NCBI GenBank assembly: GCA_030266325.1
Contig: JAJDHT010000004.1
Location: 1-58,658 of the forward strand
Source: Ruminococcaceae bacterium OttesenSCG-928-I18
Lineage (GTDB): Bacteria > Bacillota > Clostridia > Oscillospirales > Ruminococcaceae
Direction of reading: 5' to 3'
DNA length: 58,658 nt
The position numbers were made by a program, and so were the translations under genes. The notes beneath the pieces were generated by a model. The model searched no databases, was not told the origin of the DNA, and saw only the letters and a program-made list of their open reading frames with translations. How positions within the stretch are numbered: the stretch's first letter is position 1; the number at the start of each line of letters is the position of its first letter. Of the stretch, positions 26,401-34,896 are shown one piece after another.

Positions 26401-27775
26401 TAGTCAAGCCGCGCCCCTCTGCGCCATATTCGCCCCGCAAGTAATCTGCGGTGCCGCGCTCACGGGGGTGCAGACACATATAGTCATAAGCGCGGCGCTT
26501 GCTTTCAGGGTCGCCGTTCCACGCGATGATGGCATTATCAATATCATCATCGGTGATAACAAAAGCGGAGGGGTCAAGGCCCTCCGCTGCCGCCACGGTT
26601 TCACGCTGCGCCTGTTCCGATGGGAGCGGCTCTAATTGTAAACCAGCTCCGTCAAGGTCAGTTCCTCCGCTTGCTGCTTCAAACTGTTCATGTGGGCTGT
26701 CCACGCCATCGTGTCCGTCGCTTTGTCCGGGGGTGGGTTCTGCTCCAGCAGCTCCGTCATAAGCTGCTCCACTCTCGCGCTGGCCGTCTGCTCTATCTCT
26801 ATCAGGTGTGGGTATAGCTGCTCTTTCAGGAGCAGCGAATTGTACAATATTGGCCGGTGGTCTTTCAGATACGTCCGGCGCATCAGACCGTACTTGCCCA
26901 TCTGCGCTTCCGGCAGACGGCTCCCGTCCGGCTGCTCCGATAGGGTCAGGTTCGGAATGAGGTAATCCCCGTGCTGAAGGTATGTCAAGCTGTCCATGCG
27001 AATTGCTCCTTTCGGCGGTTTTCTGCCGCTCATGCTTTTTTATGGTGACTTCGATTTCCCGCAAAACCTGCTCGGATAGCTGGCTTACGCCGGTTCCCAG
27101 CGCATTGGCGGCTTCGGGCGTGTTGAAATCGAATATGGGCATAAAATCTTCATCGGTGAAAAAATCGTCGGTGTCAATGCCGCAACGCGACATCAGGCTA
27201 TATGCAAGGCTAACGGTCAAGGCATCGCGGTAGGCAACCTCAATGTTCAGCTCGTCAAAGTCCTCTAAAAAGCTGCCGTCTGTGCTGTACAAAATATCCT
27301 GCCGGTGGTCGGCGTAATACTCGCTTGCCATTCTTCCGGCAATATCATAGAGGATGTTGCCCATATCGCCCTGCGCATCACTGTCAAAGGCATTTGCCAG
27401 CGCATCCATAACCGGGGCTTCGTGTTCCTGCCGCAGCTCCCAAAGGAACGGGCGACGTGCATTGCGCCGCCCGTCCTCGGTGTCCGCTACGTCAAAAACA
27501 TATTTCAGCCGGGGCTTATCGGTGGTGGTGTCAATCAGGGCGATGCCCTTGGAGCCGCGCTTTACCCATCTGTTCATGGGTTCGTTCCATGTTTCGATGG
27601 GCGCACACGCCATCGCGTCGGGCCGCTGGGCATGAATCATCAGTTGTTCGGGGTATGGGTATTTATAAAGCCGAGCCGCCGTTTCCAAAAAGGAAGTCCA
27701 GCGTTCCCGGCTTTGCGTTATCTGACCGCCTGCGTGTTCGGCCAGCTGCGAATAGAATTGTATTTTTGTCGCCAA
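20492..27775 (-). CDS. Giant SNF2-like helicase / N6-adenine methylase fusion
   Basis: 2427 residues, complete. The N-terminal region is ArdC/LtrC-like (SRERWTSFLETAARLYKYP). After LPD-type linkers comes an N6-methyltransferase with DLAIGNVPFGNYKV near residue 968 in place of NPPY. The SNF2-type helicase has Walker A HEVGAGKTYEM near 1587, DEAHSFKN near 1753, and LEQRAGRIVRQGN near 2080. The C-terminus carries the QKPSIIESL...DKEVSL tail shared with other element proteins. Proteins of this architecture are conserved in Tn1549/CTn ICEs and are thought to process or methylate the incoming strand against restriction. Confidence 0.92.
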   Translation of the reverse strand: MATKIQFYSQLAEHAGGQITQSRERWTSFLETAARLYKYPYPEQLMIHAQRPDAMACAPIETWNEPMNRWVKRGSKGIALIDTTTDKPRLKYVFDVADTEDGRRNARRPFLWELRQEHEAPVMDALANAFDSDAQGDMGNILYDIAGRMASEYYADHRQDILYSTDGSFLEDFDELNIEVAYRDALTVSLAYSLMSRCGIDTDDFFTDEDFMPIFDFNTPEAANALGTGVSQLSEQVLREIEVTIKKHERQKTAERSNSHGQLDIPSARGLPHSEPDPIGAAGREPSAGSADGQVRSDAPDVSERPPANIVQFAAPERAAIPTPDRDRADGQRESGAAYDGAAGAEPTPGQSDGHDGVDSPHEQFEAASGGTDLDGAGLQLEPLPSEQAQRETVAAAEGLDPSAFVITDDDIDNAIIAWNGDPESKRRAYDYMCLHPRERGTADYLRGEYGAEGRGLTITKDGAKDVTLPWPKVQRRIAQLIDWQEFLPPVAAPQQEAEHNPEQQYQDDAPIAQPEIPPQDISIPTGRLPVFFVDWEAAKSDFDLGQYEDGDIIGYNKDGVKFALGRSGSLTYVTSTGAFWGSNDVPGHIYEQINAYLDGKLTDEQVRENYLKVISPETPAQEAPAMPSPDAELIEQIRTELDGRGFAVSDEVIDEGIEEYNAHGGRGDFQDISDFLENEYFSEYELDYSYVNDRLIVYNVKDYHPDELPQIVARVEPDGSIVILDENLPARERLTIERVAENELDAYKVDAEANLQQMLGFAEQVAAAERADEQASPAPSAAEPRARANFRITDEHLGEGGAKTKYGFNVAAIRTLKQIEAENRLATPAEQKTLSRYVGWGGIPQAFDGENDKWTKEYAELKGLLTPEEYDKARASTLNAHYTSPTVIKAIYDTVERMGFQTGNILEPACGIGNFFGMLPESMQGSKLYGVELDSITGRIAQQLYQDADIRITGFEKTGTPDALFDLAIGNVPFGNYKVPDKRYGKNNFAIHDYFFAKALDQVRPGGVVAFITSSGTMDKRNSSVRKYIAQRAELLGAVRLPNDAFQKNAGTEVTTDIIFLQKRDRLLDIEPDWVHLGQTEDGIPVNSYFAEHPEMVLGTMAYDESMYGDAKDTACHPIPGADLAVQLQEATANIQGHITEVELDDIGEQADLSIPADPDVRNYSYAIVDDKVYFRENSRMYPADLPATTLERVKGMVELRDCAHSLINYQLYEYSDAEIADQQAELNQLYDGFTKKYGLINSSANSRAFGGDSAYFLLCSLEILDENGKLDRKADMFSKRTIKQKSVVTSVDTASEALAVSISERAGVDLAYMAQLMGGPEKIEDVVRDLQGVIYKDPATGPFDLEGNDWYKGWQTADEYLSGNVREKLRKAQDATEQYPEFAVNVAALEKAQPQDLTASEISVRLGSTWVDKSYIEQFVHETLQPPSYLEDSIKVNYFDYTGEWNVTAHRRVPANNVLANVTYGTKRMNAYRIIEDTLNLKDVRVYDTITEDGKEKRVLNKKETTLAQQKQEAIKQAFQDWVFKDPDRRRDLVQTYNERFNSSRPREYDGSHINFSGISPEITLRPHQLNAIAHILYGGNTLLAHEVGAGKTYEMVAAAMESKRLGLCQKSLMAVPNHLTEQMASEFLRLYPSANILVATAKDFEMKNRKKFCAKIATGDYDAVIIGHTQLEKIPLSKERQERLLQEQIWEITDGIDELKRNDGERFSIKQLEKTKKSLEARLEKLTDDSRKDDVVTFEQLGVDRLFVDEAHSFKNLFLYTKMRNVAGISQTEAQKSSDLFGKCRYLDELTGGKGVIFATGTPISNSMTEMYTMQRYLQYDTLKRMNLTHFDCWASTFGETTTAIELAPEGTGYRARTRFAKFHNLPELMGIFKEVADIKTADMLDLPRPKANYNTVVVKPSELQQGMVADLSKRAAVVHRGGIDPSEDNMLKITSDGRKIGLDQRLINPMLPDDEGSKVNACMNDVYRIWNETKADRLAQLVFCDFSTPNADGRFNVYDDIREKLLAKGIPADEIAFIHEANTEVRKKELFAKVRQGKVRVLMGSTFKMGSGTNVQDRLIHLHDLDCPWRPSDLEQRAGRIVRQGNMNPEVGITRYVTEGTFDAYLYQTIENKQKFISQIMSSKSPVRSCEDVDETALSYAEIKALCAGNPLIKEKMDLDIEVARLRLLKADHQSQLYRLEDDLLTNYPKAIESAKASIAGFKNDQSRIEAGTQPNKDGFSPMVIGGAILADKKKAGEALLSACKHIKGTEPMKLGTYRGLDMSLAFETANKKFVVLLKGNMSYGDRIVNMTGVSLGEDVFGNITRLNNAIADLPQRLDSVQKHLENLHQQVGNAEREREKPFPFEKELEAKSARLAFLDSELNMDASQEARGPEQMALDDYSANEPRAASAKQKPSIIESLKAAAPSVRAASDNAKDKEVSL

Positions 27776-27778
27776 TCG

Positions 27779-27994
27779 CTAATCCTCCTGTTCATCGTCA
27801 TAGTCGGCATAAAAGCCTATCTCGGAAAAATCATCATCGGTGAGGGCTTCCAGTTTGGTAATGACGGCTCCCATAATCTCGCGGAGTTCGGGGTCGTACA
27901 CATCGGGCAGACTCTCCCGAATCTCTCGTAAAAGCGCGGCCCTGCTGCCGGTGTCATAAATGCACATCAGGTTCATTTCTTCAACGGTAAACAT
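27779..27994 (-). CDS. Transposon-transfer assisting protein (TTRAP family)
   Basis: 71 residues from ATG 27994 with GAGAGG 7 bases upstream. It begins MFTVEEMNLMCIYDTGSRAA and ends with an acidic tail YADYDDEQED, as in the TTRAP family found in Clostridial conjugative transposons. It lies 4 bases from both neighbours (ArdC-like upstream, helicase-methylase downstream), so it is part of the same operon. Molecular role not known. Confidence 0.85.
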   Translation of the reverse strand: MFTVEEMNLMCIYDTGSRAALLREIRESLPDVYDPELREIMGAVITKLEALTDDDFSEIGFYADYDDEQED

Positions 27995-27998
27995 ACGG

Positions 27999-30038
27999 CT
28001 ATACCTCTCTTTCACTGTCGCGTTTTGGTGCGTTTTTAGGCTGTTCCCGTTCCTGTGCAGCCGCCTTTTTCGCTTCTTGTAGCTGGGCAAGGATGGAGGG
28101 CTTTTCTGCCTTAGTGCGGGTGGATTGCGCCGGTTTATCCTTTGCGCCCTGCTGCTCATGCTTAACCGCTCTGGCAAGGTCGAGCAATGAAATCTGCTGA
28201 CCGGCTTTCACCTGCGCTTCCATATCGGCCACGGTGGGAACAGGCGGCATAGAAACACTTATGTCCGCGATATGGTCGTTTTCCCAGCGTTCCACTTCCG
28301 TTGCCCCAATCTCCGGCTGCTTCATTTCCTTAAAAAAGTCCGGCAATTCTTTGATGTCGGCACGGTCAATATAGTGGGCGGTGGAATTTCCGTCCTGCTG
28401 GATAACGATAACGTCACTCATGGAAAGGCTGTGGCCGGTGAAATCATCAGGACGGTCTATATTGAACTTGTTATAAATACCCTCCAGCGTGTCCGTGCTG
28501 GTAAGCGGCGCGGTGTAGACAAGGTTGTAATTATCATGGTTGACGGCAAGGCCACGGGCTTCAAGGCGTTCAAGAGCTTCCCAACGATAATCCCGTGTTT
28601 CGTCGCCGTCTTTAAGCTGGTAGATAGCGTAGGTGGCATCCCTGCCATTTGGTGAATCAGCTTGGTTTTCCTGCAAAGCCGCTTTCGCCAGCTCATAATC
28701 TTTGGTCGCTTGCCATTCCTCTGCTTCGATGCCGAAAATGCCGTCGTGGGTTTCAATTTCGTCACGGTCAAAAGCCATCGCTTCGGTGCCATCAGGATAA
28801 AGCAGGTAGACGGTATGGTCTTGGTCGTAAAGCTCCAGCGCACGGTCTTGGAGCATGGGAAGAATGGCGGGGTCTGTATAGCCGTATAAATCCCGCTCCG
28901 AAAAGCCGATGCTGTTGTCGGGCAGAATGTCCGGCGTTAGCTCGGCTTCCAGCTCTATTTTTTCTTCCAGCGGTTGTTCATCCCGGCTATCCTCGGTGGC
29001 TGGCACGGGTTTTTCCAGTTCCGGCGTGGCAATATCGGCCTGTTCCGGCGCATCCTGTACAGGGGATAAGTCAATGTCGCGCTCCTTGCATATCTCGGCA
29101 AACCTGCCGTCAATGCGCTCAATCATGGAAGCCGCCGTTTTGCGGATAATGTCAAGGGATGCTTTCAGCTCGTCCAACTCTTTGCCCTTGCTCCACGCCG
29201 CCACATAGCCAAAGCTGTTATCGCCGGTTTCGATGCCGTAGTGCTGGCACACAACATAGGAAACGCTCTCGGCTTCCACTTCCTCGGCGCGGCGGGGGCG
29301 CGGCTTTGGTGCTGCATCTGGCGCCCCCTGTTCGGCTGGGTCAGCCATTGCCGTCTGCTCCTGCTGTTCCAGTTGCAGGTTGTAATCATGTATCTCGGCA
29401 TGGGTCATTTCATGCAGAATTGCGGAAACGGTCTGCACTTCGCTCATGCCCTCGCGGATAGCAATGCTGCGGCTGTCAAAACGGCACTCGCCGTCAGTGT
29501 CCGGGGAAAGCGGCTCAAAGCCGATGGGCATAACCGATACATCGCGCAGCGCATCTAAAAATGCTTCATATTGCTGCACGTCGCCGGTCAAATCCTCGGA
29601 AAGTGTGGGCAATGGTTTTCCATCAGTCTGCGACACGTCGAAAACTGACACGGGCTTAAAGGATGGAATGGTAACGTCCACTTCCTCAACAACGGGCTTG
29701 CCGTCCTTATCCAGCATGGGGGCCTGCGTCTCAGGGTCGAGCTTTTCCATTTCCTGTTTGATAATGTAGGGAGATGGCGCAAAAATGCGAATCCCTTTTT
29801 GCCCTTTCATCACATGACGCTCAAACTCATTCTTCCATTTGTTAAAACCGGCCACTTGGGTTGCGTCCGGCATTTGAAGATGAATCAGCATGGTATTTCG
29901 GGTGCTGTAATTGTGAAAACGGGCAAGGGTATCAAGATAGGCGGCATACCTATCACTGGAGTATAAATCCTGTATGCCGGTTTCCAGCCGTTCGGTCAGG
30001 GCCTTTACTTCCTCGCGGATTTTGTTGTTGTCTGCCAT
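27999..30038 (-). CDS. ArdC/LtrC-like protein with metallopeptidase, YodL and C-terminal tail
   Basis: 679 residues. Residues 5-90 are an ArdC-like ssDNA-binding domain (YLDTLARFHNYSTRNTMLI). HEMTH at 209-213 with downstream EAESVSYVV marks an M78/IrrE-like zinc peptidase site. A YodL domain lies near 500-600 (YAIYQLKDGDETRDYRWEAL). The end has EKPSILAQLQEAKKAA and ...SEREV, the tail shared with other proteins here. GAAAGGAG precedes the start. ArdC proteins can protect incoming ssDNA from restriction; that role is inferred. First gene of the operon with TTRAP and the helicase. Confidence 0.85.
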   Translation of the reverse strand: MADNNKIREEVKALTERLETGIQDLYSSDRYAAYLDTLARFHNYSTRNTMLIHLQMPDATQVAGFNKWKNEFERHVMKGQKGIRIFAPSPYIIKQEMEKLDPETQAPMLDKDGKPVVEEVDVTIPSFKPVSVFDVSQTDGKPLPTLSEDLTGDVQQYEAFLDALRDVSVMPIGFEPLSPDTDGECRFDSRSIAIREGMSEVQTVSAILHEMTHAEIHDYNLQLEQQEQTAMADPAEQGAPDAAPKPRPRRAEEVEAESVSYVVCQHYGIETGDNSFGYVAAWSKGKELDELKASLDIIRKTAASMIERIDGRFAEICKERDIDLSPVQDAPEQADIATPELEKPVPATEDSRDEQPLEEKIELEAELTPDILPDNSIGFSERDLYGYTDPAILPMLQDRALELYDQDHTVYLLYPDGTEAMAFDRDEIETHDGIFGIEAEEWQATKDYELAKAALQENQADSPNGRDATYAIYQLKDGDETRDYRWEALERLEARGLAVNHDNYNLVYTAPLTSTDTLEGIYNKFNIDRPDDFTGHSLSMSDVIVIQQDGNSTAHYIDRADIKELPDFFKEMKQPEIGATEVERWENDHIADISVSMPPVPTVADMEAQVKAGQQISLLDLARAVKHEQQGAKDKPAQSTRTKAEKPSILAQLQEAKKAAAQEREQPKNAPKRDSEREV

Positions 30039-30172
30039 AGGCGGCTCCTTTCATTTTCTTTTGAAAATAAATACGCCGCTGCACAAGGCAAACGGCGCAA
30101 ATCATGTTGTTTTGGGGTGCTTGGGAATGGTATACTGTTTATATCTTAAAGAGACGGGCAGGGGTTCATTTT

Positions 30173-30673
30173 ATGGAACATCCATTCAAAGATAAAATCG
30201 TAGTTTTCATTGGCAATCCGGGGAACTGCACATTGCAATCGGCGCGTGATGCGCTGGCCGAAGTCGGCGGAATCTTTGACAAGCGGGTTGGCACATTCAC
30301 AAACTATGCTGTGGCATTTCCTACTGCTGAAAAGACGCAAAAATACCAAAAGGCTTTGGAGCTGGAGCGGCATGGGCTACTGTCCATTCTCACCGAAGAA
30401 CAGTTCTTAGCCATTCTCGCGGGAGAAGCACAGCCGCCCGAAAAGCCGAAGTGCGACAATAATGTTATCTTCATCCCTGCCAAAGATGCGGAAGCGGATG
30501 CGCTGCAACAAGAGGAAACAAAGCAAATGATACTGAACCGCCGCCGCATGAGCAACCTTGCGGAGTACGGCGTTTCCACGCCGGAGGGCCGGGTAAAGGT
30601 TGATTTGCGTCCGCTTGATAAATACAATCGTGTGATGAAGCGGCTTAAAGAAAAAGAACAGGAAGCCAAATAA
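30173..30673 (+). CDS. BRCT-like domain protein
   Basis: 166 residues from ATG 30173 (AGGGG about 8 bases upstream). Residues 4-75 resemble a BRCT fold: DKIVVFIGNPGNCTLQSARD, then EVGGIFDKRVGTFTNYAVAF. The rest is charged (KRLKEKEQEAK end). BRCT domains bind phosphopeptides or DNA ends and occur in NAD-dependent ligase. It is divergently oriented from the ArdC-like gene and may be an ICE-borne DNA-metabolism accessory. Family assignment moderate. Confidence 0.7.
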   Translation: MEHPFKDKIVVFIGNPGNCTLQSARDALAEVGGIFDKRVGTFTNYAVAFPTAEKTQKYQKALELERHGLLSILTEEQFLAILAGEAQPPEKPKCDNNVIFIPAKDAEADALQQEETKQMILNRRRMSNLAEYGVSTPEGRVKVDLRPLDKYNRVMKRLKEKEQEAK

Positions 30674-30742
30674 ATCAACGGCAATTTTACATTTCATTAG
30701 AATAATGACCTATCAAGCACCAAAGGGAGTGAGATTCACATT

Positions 30743-30937
30743 ATGAACAACGAAAACAAAGAAGTATGCCCAAAATGCAATCACAGCTTTTCATGGAGCA
30801 ATGAGGGCGACAGATGGCCGGGCGGAAAAGATAAAGAGGATATTGCTTGCCCGTACTGCGGAAATGTGGTAGGTACAAAAATGACAAGCGGGTATATCGC
30901 GGTAAAAAAAGCCGAAAGTGAAACGGGTCAATCTTGA
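30743..30937 (+). CDS. Small zinc-ribbon protein
   Basis: 64 residues with two CxxC pairs: CPKCNHSF and CPYCGNVVG, separated by an acidic loop containing RWPGGKDKED. AAAGGGAGTGAG precedes the ATG. It lies 69 bases downstream of the BRCT-like gene on the same strand. Probably a zinc ribbon; role unknown. Confidence 0.75.
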   Translation: MNNENKEVCPKCNHSFSWSNEGDRWPGGKDKEDIACPYCGNVVGTKMTSGYIAVKKAESETGQS

Positions 30938-30984
30938 ATATACTTTTGTCAACAGGCCCAAACCTTCAAACACCAATGGGAAGA

Positions 30985-31018
30985 AAAAGCGCCGCTGCAA
31001 ATGCAAACGGCGCTTTTC
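30985..31018. terminator. Terminator AAAAGCGCCG / CGGCGCTTTT
   Basis: A 10-bp stem between the convergent zinc-ribbon and ArdA-like genes, with A and T runs on both sides so it can act in either direction. Confidence 0.75.
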
Positions 31019-31031
31019 CTTTGGGGGGAGA

Positions 31032-31850
31032 TTATAAATCAAGGTCGGGCGGCTTTTTCTCGCCGGTCTTATCGGGCTTGGCGATGCTCTCTTGCGCTTT
31101 TTTGAGCTGGCCCAATATCGACGGCTTTTCCGATTTTTGCAGCGTCTCCGGCGCAAGCTCCATGATTTCCTCATGGGTCTGCCCATCGGTGAGGTCGGCG
31201 CGGCCCTGCCCCTCATTGTTAATAATCCCATCAATCTGATTGTAGTTTTGCTCGGTAGAAATCTCGGCATTTTTCAGGTAGTTGTCAATGCGGTATTCAG
31301 GTGGAACAATGTTGGTCTTTTCCACAACCTCCCGCCATTGGTCGCCGGAGGGAAGCAGGTAGCCTTTTTGCGTATACAGCCCCTTTTCTTGTTCTTCCAA
31401 ATTCGTGCCAAAGGCATAGAGGTCGATAGCATCTTTCCACTGGCTGGGCATTTCCACCATGCCGGATTCAAAGATGTAATACCGCGCCAAGTCCTCGGTG
31501 TTGCTGACATCGGGTATCAGCAAAAAGAAATCGGTATTGTAAGTAAAGTCAATCATCTGCTCGATGTTGGCGAGGGCATCCGGCGTTTCCATAACCGCCG
31601 CCATCTTATCAAGCTGCACCTGCGGCAGCTCGGCAAGGCGGGCCGCAAGGTAGTTCGCCATGTTAATATCGCTGCCGATAACCGCCTGTTCAATCGGTAA
31701 GTTCAACGATGTGCGGCAATCGGTAATCGCGTAGTCTTTGTCAAGGGCGTTTATATCCAGCAGGGCCTTGTTAAGCTGCTCGGCGGTGGCCGGGAGCGAA
31801 AGCCAAGTGCTGTTTTTACCGCTTTCCAGTTGAGCGTCCATTATGCTCAA
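31032..31850 (-). CDS. ArdA-like antirestriction protein with shared C-terminal tail
   Basis: 272 residues from a TTG with AAGGAG 10 bases upstream. Residues 10-170 resemble ArdA DNA mimics: WLSLPATAEQLNKAL, DYAITDCRT, LAARLAELPQ, LARYYIFESGMVEMPSQW, DLYAFGTNLEEQEKGLYT. The protein is strongly acidic. A C-terminal extension ends in EKPSILGQLKKAQESIAK...PPDLDL. ArdA blocks type I restriction enzymes in the recipient. It lies 37 bases downstream of oriT copy B, the usual leading-region position for antirestriction genes. Confidence 0.75.
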   Translation of the reverse strand: MSIMDAQLESGKNSTWLSLPATAEQLNKALLDINALDKDYAITDCRTSLNLPIEQAVIGSDINMANYLAARLAELPQVQLDKMAAVMETPDALANIEQMIDFTYNTDFFLLIPDVSNTEDLARYYIFESGMVEMPSQWKDAIDLYAFGTNLEEQEKGLYTQKGYLLPSGDQWREVVEKTNIVPPEYRIDNYLKNAEISTEQNYNQIDGIINNEGQGRADLTDGQTHEEIMELAPETLQKSEKPSILGQLKKAQESIAKPDKTGEKKPPDLDL

Positions 31851-31886
31851 TCGTATTCAGCTCCTTTTCAGTTTTATAGGTTTTAC

Positions 31887-31985
31887 CGGGGTATGGGGTG
31901 TCCCCATCAAGCGATTTTCATCCAGAACGGCGGGAGCCGCTTCGGGTGAAAATACGGAAGTGTCAATACACTTCCTATGCTTGCT
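31887..31985 (-). other. oriT: oriT-like sequence, copy B (inverted relative to copy A)
   Basis: 99 bases whose reverse complement matches 11865-11962 with only a few substitutions and one extra base, including the GGAAGTGT-ATTG-ACACTTCC dyad. It lies between topB and the ArdA-like gene, pointing left, so antirestriction, ArdC and helicase genes would be transferred first if it is used. Confidence 0.65.
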
Positions 31986-31991
31986 AAGTGA

Positions 31992-34091
31992 CTATTTCCC
32001 AAACTCCAAACGGTAGTTGACGTATTTGTCGCCGGTATCGGCCAGCAGAACGGTGGCATCGTAGGTCTTGCCACTCTTTTCAGAATACAGCCCTTTTACA
32101 GTGATTTTACCATCTTTCAGCAATGCGGCGGCTATGTTCTTCTTTAGATTTTTCTTTTTTGAAACAAAAAAGCGGTCATCTTTCCACATGGCGAATTGGC
32201 AATCCCTATTTTGGCAGTAAAAATTCTTCTTTCCCTCCACCACAGGATTGCCACAGCGAGGACAAAGGCCGATGATTTCCTTTTCCTGCGCCTGTCCGAA
32301 CAAGTCTTTTTTATCATCATCGGCACGATAATAGGTGATGCACAGGCCCTTTACCAAACTGGCAATATCGTTCATAAAATCATCCGGGGAAAGCTGCCCT
32401 TTGGCGATGAGGGTCAAGGCGTTTTCCCATTCGGCGGTGAGCTTTGCGGACTTGACCGCATCGGGCAGCACGGTAATGAGCTTGATGCCGTTTTCCGTGG
32501 GCAAAAGCTGTTTCTTCTTGCGCTCGGCAAAGCCGGAAGATACCAGCTTTTCAATGATGGACGCACGGGTGGCCGGTGTGCCTAACCCTTTCTTTTCAGC
32601 GTCTTGCGCAAGCTCCACTTCATCGCTGCCCGCCGATTCCATAGCAGACAACAGCGTATCTTCGGTATACGCTTTGGGCGGCGTGGTGGTATGCTCGGTG
32701 ACGGAAGCCGCCACATTTTCAAATGTCTGCCCATCGGAAAGGGGTGGCAGGATAGCATCCTCGGCTGTGTCCGTGTCCTCTTTCTCGGTTTTCGTCATGC
32801 GCTTGAATCGGTGTTCAATGGCTTTCCAGCCGCCAGCCAGAACACTTTTCCCCTTTGCCGTAAAAGAATAACCGCCACATTCAAGGGTGGCGGTCACGGA
32901 TTCAAATATGTGCGGTTCGGCCACAGCGCACAACAGCTTAAAGGAAATGAGGGAGAGAATTTCACGCTCGGTTCCCGGCAGGGCGGCGAGGTCTGTTTTT
33001 TCCAGTTCTACCGTGGGAATGACCGCATGGTGGTCGGTGACTTTGGCATTATTGATAACGCGCCCGATGTCAGGCGTGAAATCAACCCCCGCTGCAAAAT
33101 CCATCTTGGCAATAACAGTGGCCATTACGCGCCGCGCTGTGTCCTCCATGTCGCCGGTCAGGTATTGGCTGTCGGTTCGGGGGTAGGTGCATAGCTTTTT
33201 TTCATAGAGCGTTTGCACAAGGTCAAGGGTCTGCTGGGCGGTGTAACCATAGAGCCGGTTAGCTTCGCGCTGCAAGGTGGTGAGGTCGTACAGCCTTGGC
33301 GGGTTGACCGTCTTATGCTCCTCGTCCACCGAAACCACCGCAGCCGGACGCCCATTACATACATCCTGTGCCAACTCCGCATCTTCCTTGTCATTTATCC
33401 TGTCGCTGGCCGCTTCAAAACCGCCGCAACCGATACGGGCATGATAGTATTTTTCTTTCTGAAAACCTTTTATCTGCGCGTCGCGCTCCACCAGCATGGC
33501 GAGGGTGGGCGATTGAACGCGGCCCACGTTCAGCTTATGGTTATATATGGTGGTGAACAAGCGCGTCGCGTTGATGCCCACAAGCCAATCGGCCTTTGCC
33601 CTGCACAGCGCGGAAGCGTATAGGTTGTCATACTCGCCGCCGTCTTTCAGGTTCATAAAGCCGCTACGGATTGCCGCGTCCTCCATGCTGGAAATCCACA
33701 GCCGCTCAAAGGGTTTGGTGCAACCGGCCTGCTCGTAAACAAGACGGAAAATAAGCTCGCCCTCGCGCCCCGCGTCGGTGGCACACACAAGGCTTGTAAC
33801 GTCCTTGTCGTGCATCAGGGTTTTTAGAATATCGAATTGCTTGGCCTTATCCCTGCCGGTGACGAGCTTCCATTCCTCCGGCATAATCGGCAAATCATCA
33901 TGCCGCCATTTGGCGTATTTTTCATCGTATGCGGCGGCATTGGCAAGGCCGACAAGATGGCCGATACACCAACTTATGATATAGCCGCCCCCTTGCAGGT
34001 AGCCGTCCTTTCGCTCGGTAATGCCCAGCGCCTTTGCAATGGCCGCAGCCACGCTTGGTTTTTCTGCTATGACTAGCTTATGTTGAGACAA
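31992..34091 (-). CDS. topB: DNA topoisomerase III
   Basis: 699 residues from a TTG at 34091 with GGAGG 7 bases upstream; the frame extends further up without a better start. The TOPRIM start is LVIAEKPSVAAAIAKAL, the acidic DAGREGELIFR motif follows, and the active-site Tyr lies in KLCTYPRTDSQYLTG. A C-terminal zinc finger has CPRCGNPVVEGKKNFYC. Type IA enzymes of ICEs resolve DNA intermediates during transfer. Complete and apparently functional. Confidence 0.93.
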   Translation of the reverse strand: MSQHKLVIAEKPSVAAAIAKALGITERKDGYLQGGGYIISWCIGHLVGLANAAAYDEKYAKWRHDDLPIMPEEWKLVTGRDKAKQFDILKTLMHDKDVTSLVCATDAGREGELIFRLVYEQAGCTKPFERLWISSMEDAAIRSGFMNLKDGGEYDNLYASALCRAKADWLVGINATRLFTTIYNHKLNVGRVQSPTLAMLVERDAQIKGFQKEKYYHARIGCGGFEAASDRINDKEDAELAQDVCNGRPAAVVSVDEEHKTVNPPRLYDLTTLQREANRLYGYTAQQTLDLVQTLYEKKLCTYPRTDSQYLTGDMEDTARRVMATVIAKMDFAAGVDFTPDIGRVINNAKVTDHHAVIPTVELEKTDLAALPGTEREILSLISFKLLCAVAEPHIFESVTATLECGGYSFTAKGKSVLAGGWKAIEHRFKRMTKTEKEDTDTAEDAILPPLSDGQTFENVAASVTEHTTTPPKAYTEDTLLSAMESAGSDEVELAQDAEKKGLGTPATRASIIEKLVSSGFAERKKKQLLPTENGIKLITVLPDAVKSAKLTAEWENALTLIAKGQLSPDDFMNDIASLVKGLCITYYRADDDKKDLFGQAQEKEIIGLCPRCGNPVVEGKKNFYCQNRDCQFAMWKDDRFFVSKKKNLKKNIAAALLKDGKITVKGLYSEKSGKTYDATVLLADTGDKYVNYRLEFGK

Positions 34092-34172
34092 TATACGTCC
34101 TCCGTTTTCTATGTTGTTTTGTGCATTAGGCAGATGTATAATTAAAATGAATGTGATAAAGGAAGTGATGGC

Positions 34173-34896
34173 ATGAAACAATATTATTCTGAGAGAACTG
34201 GTTTATTGGCGGAAGCGCCTACGCTCAAACTGAAAGAGTTGAGAGAATACTTTTTTGGAATATATGTTTATTTCCTCCACCAAGGATGCTTTGAGAGTGC
34301 CTTTAGTGGCATTTGGCGTGAACACGGATATGATGATAGAACCCAAGTATTGCCCCCAACTTTGGCACCCTCGCCAGAGATTTTCTTCTTTACGAAACTT
34401 AATAATAACCATGTTTGGCCAATACCCGATTGTTATGAGAAATATTCTGAAGAAACCTTATTTTCTGTTATTGAGATTCTGTATGACCATATCGCATTGT
34501 TCGACTTTGAAACTCTGGAGTTGGAAAACGAAGCTCCACGAACCGAATTTGTAGAGCATATCAATAATGTGCTTCGCTTTTACGGAGAGGGATATTACCT
34601 TGAGCCTACAAACGGTTTTATTATGCTGATACCTAATGAATCTTTGAGGAATCAGCTTTCTTATGATGGTGCTGACATACCCGACACGGTACTTACACAA
34701 CTGACAACAGCAACAAAGATGTATTACCGCTTTGAATCTAACATGGAAGAAAAAAAGAAAGCCATCAATATTCTCGCTGATATTCTTGAACTTGAGAGAA
34801 AAAGACTCCAAGATATACTGAACCAAGAATATCAAATCAACAAAAACAAACACGACAGATTGATTTTCGACACGGTTAACAACTGCAACATTCGAC
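34173..34896 (+). pseudogene. 5' part of a cargo gene interrupted by IS21-family element
   Basis: Reads MKQYYSERTGLLAEAP... to NNCNIR (residue 241). The frame then enters the IS and stops at 34913. Joining 34896 directly to 37822 restores one continuous 288-residue frame (NNCNIR-HNKEKQL...WYDWMMQYYTSVI). The protein has VWPIPDCYEKYSEETLFSVI and a helical C-terminal half. It resembles a family of roughly 290-residue proteins of unknown role (possibly AbiJ N-terminal-like or HEPN-like, low confidence). Inactive in this copy. Confidence 0.85.

Noticed and set aside
26632-27033. Open frames inside the helicase-methylase gene
   Set aside because: The long frame is continuous through this region with sensible domains; the others are shadows.
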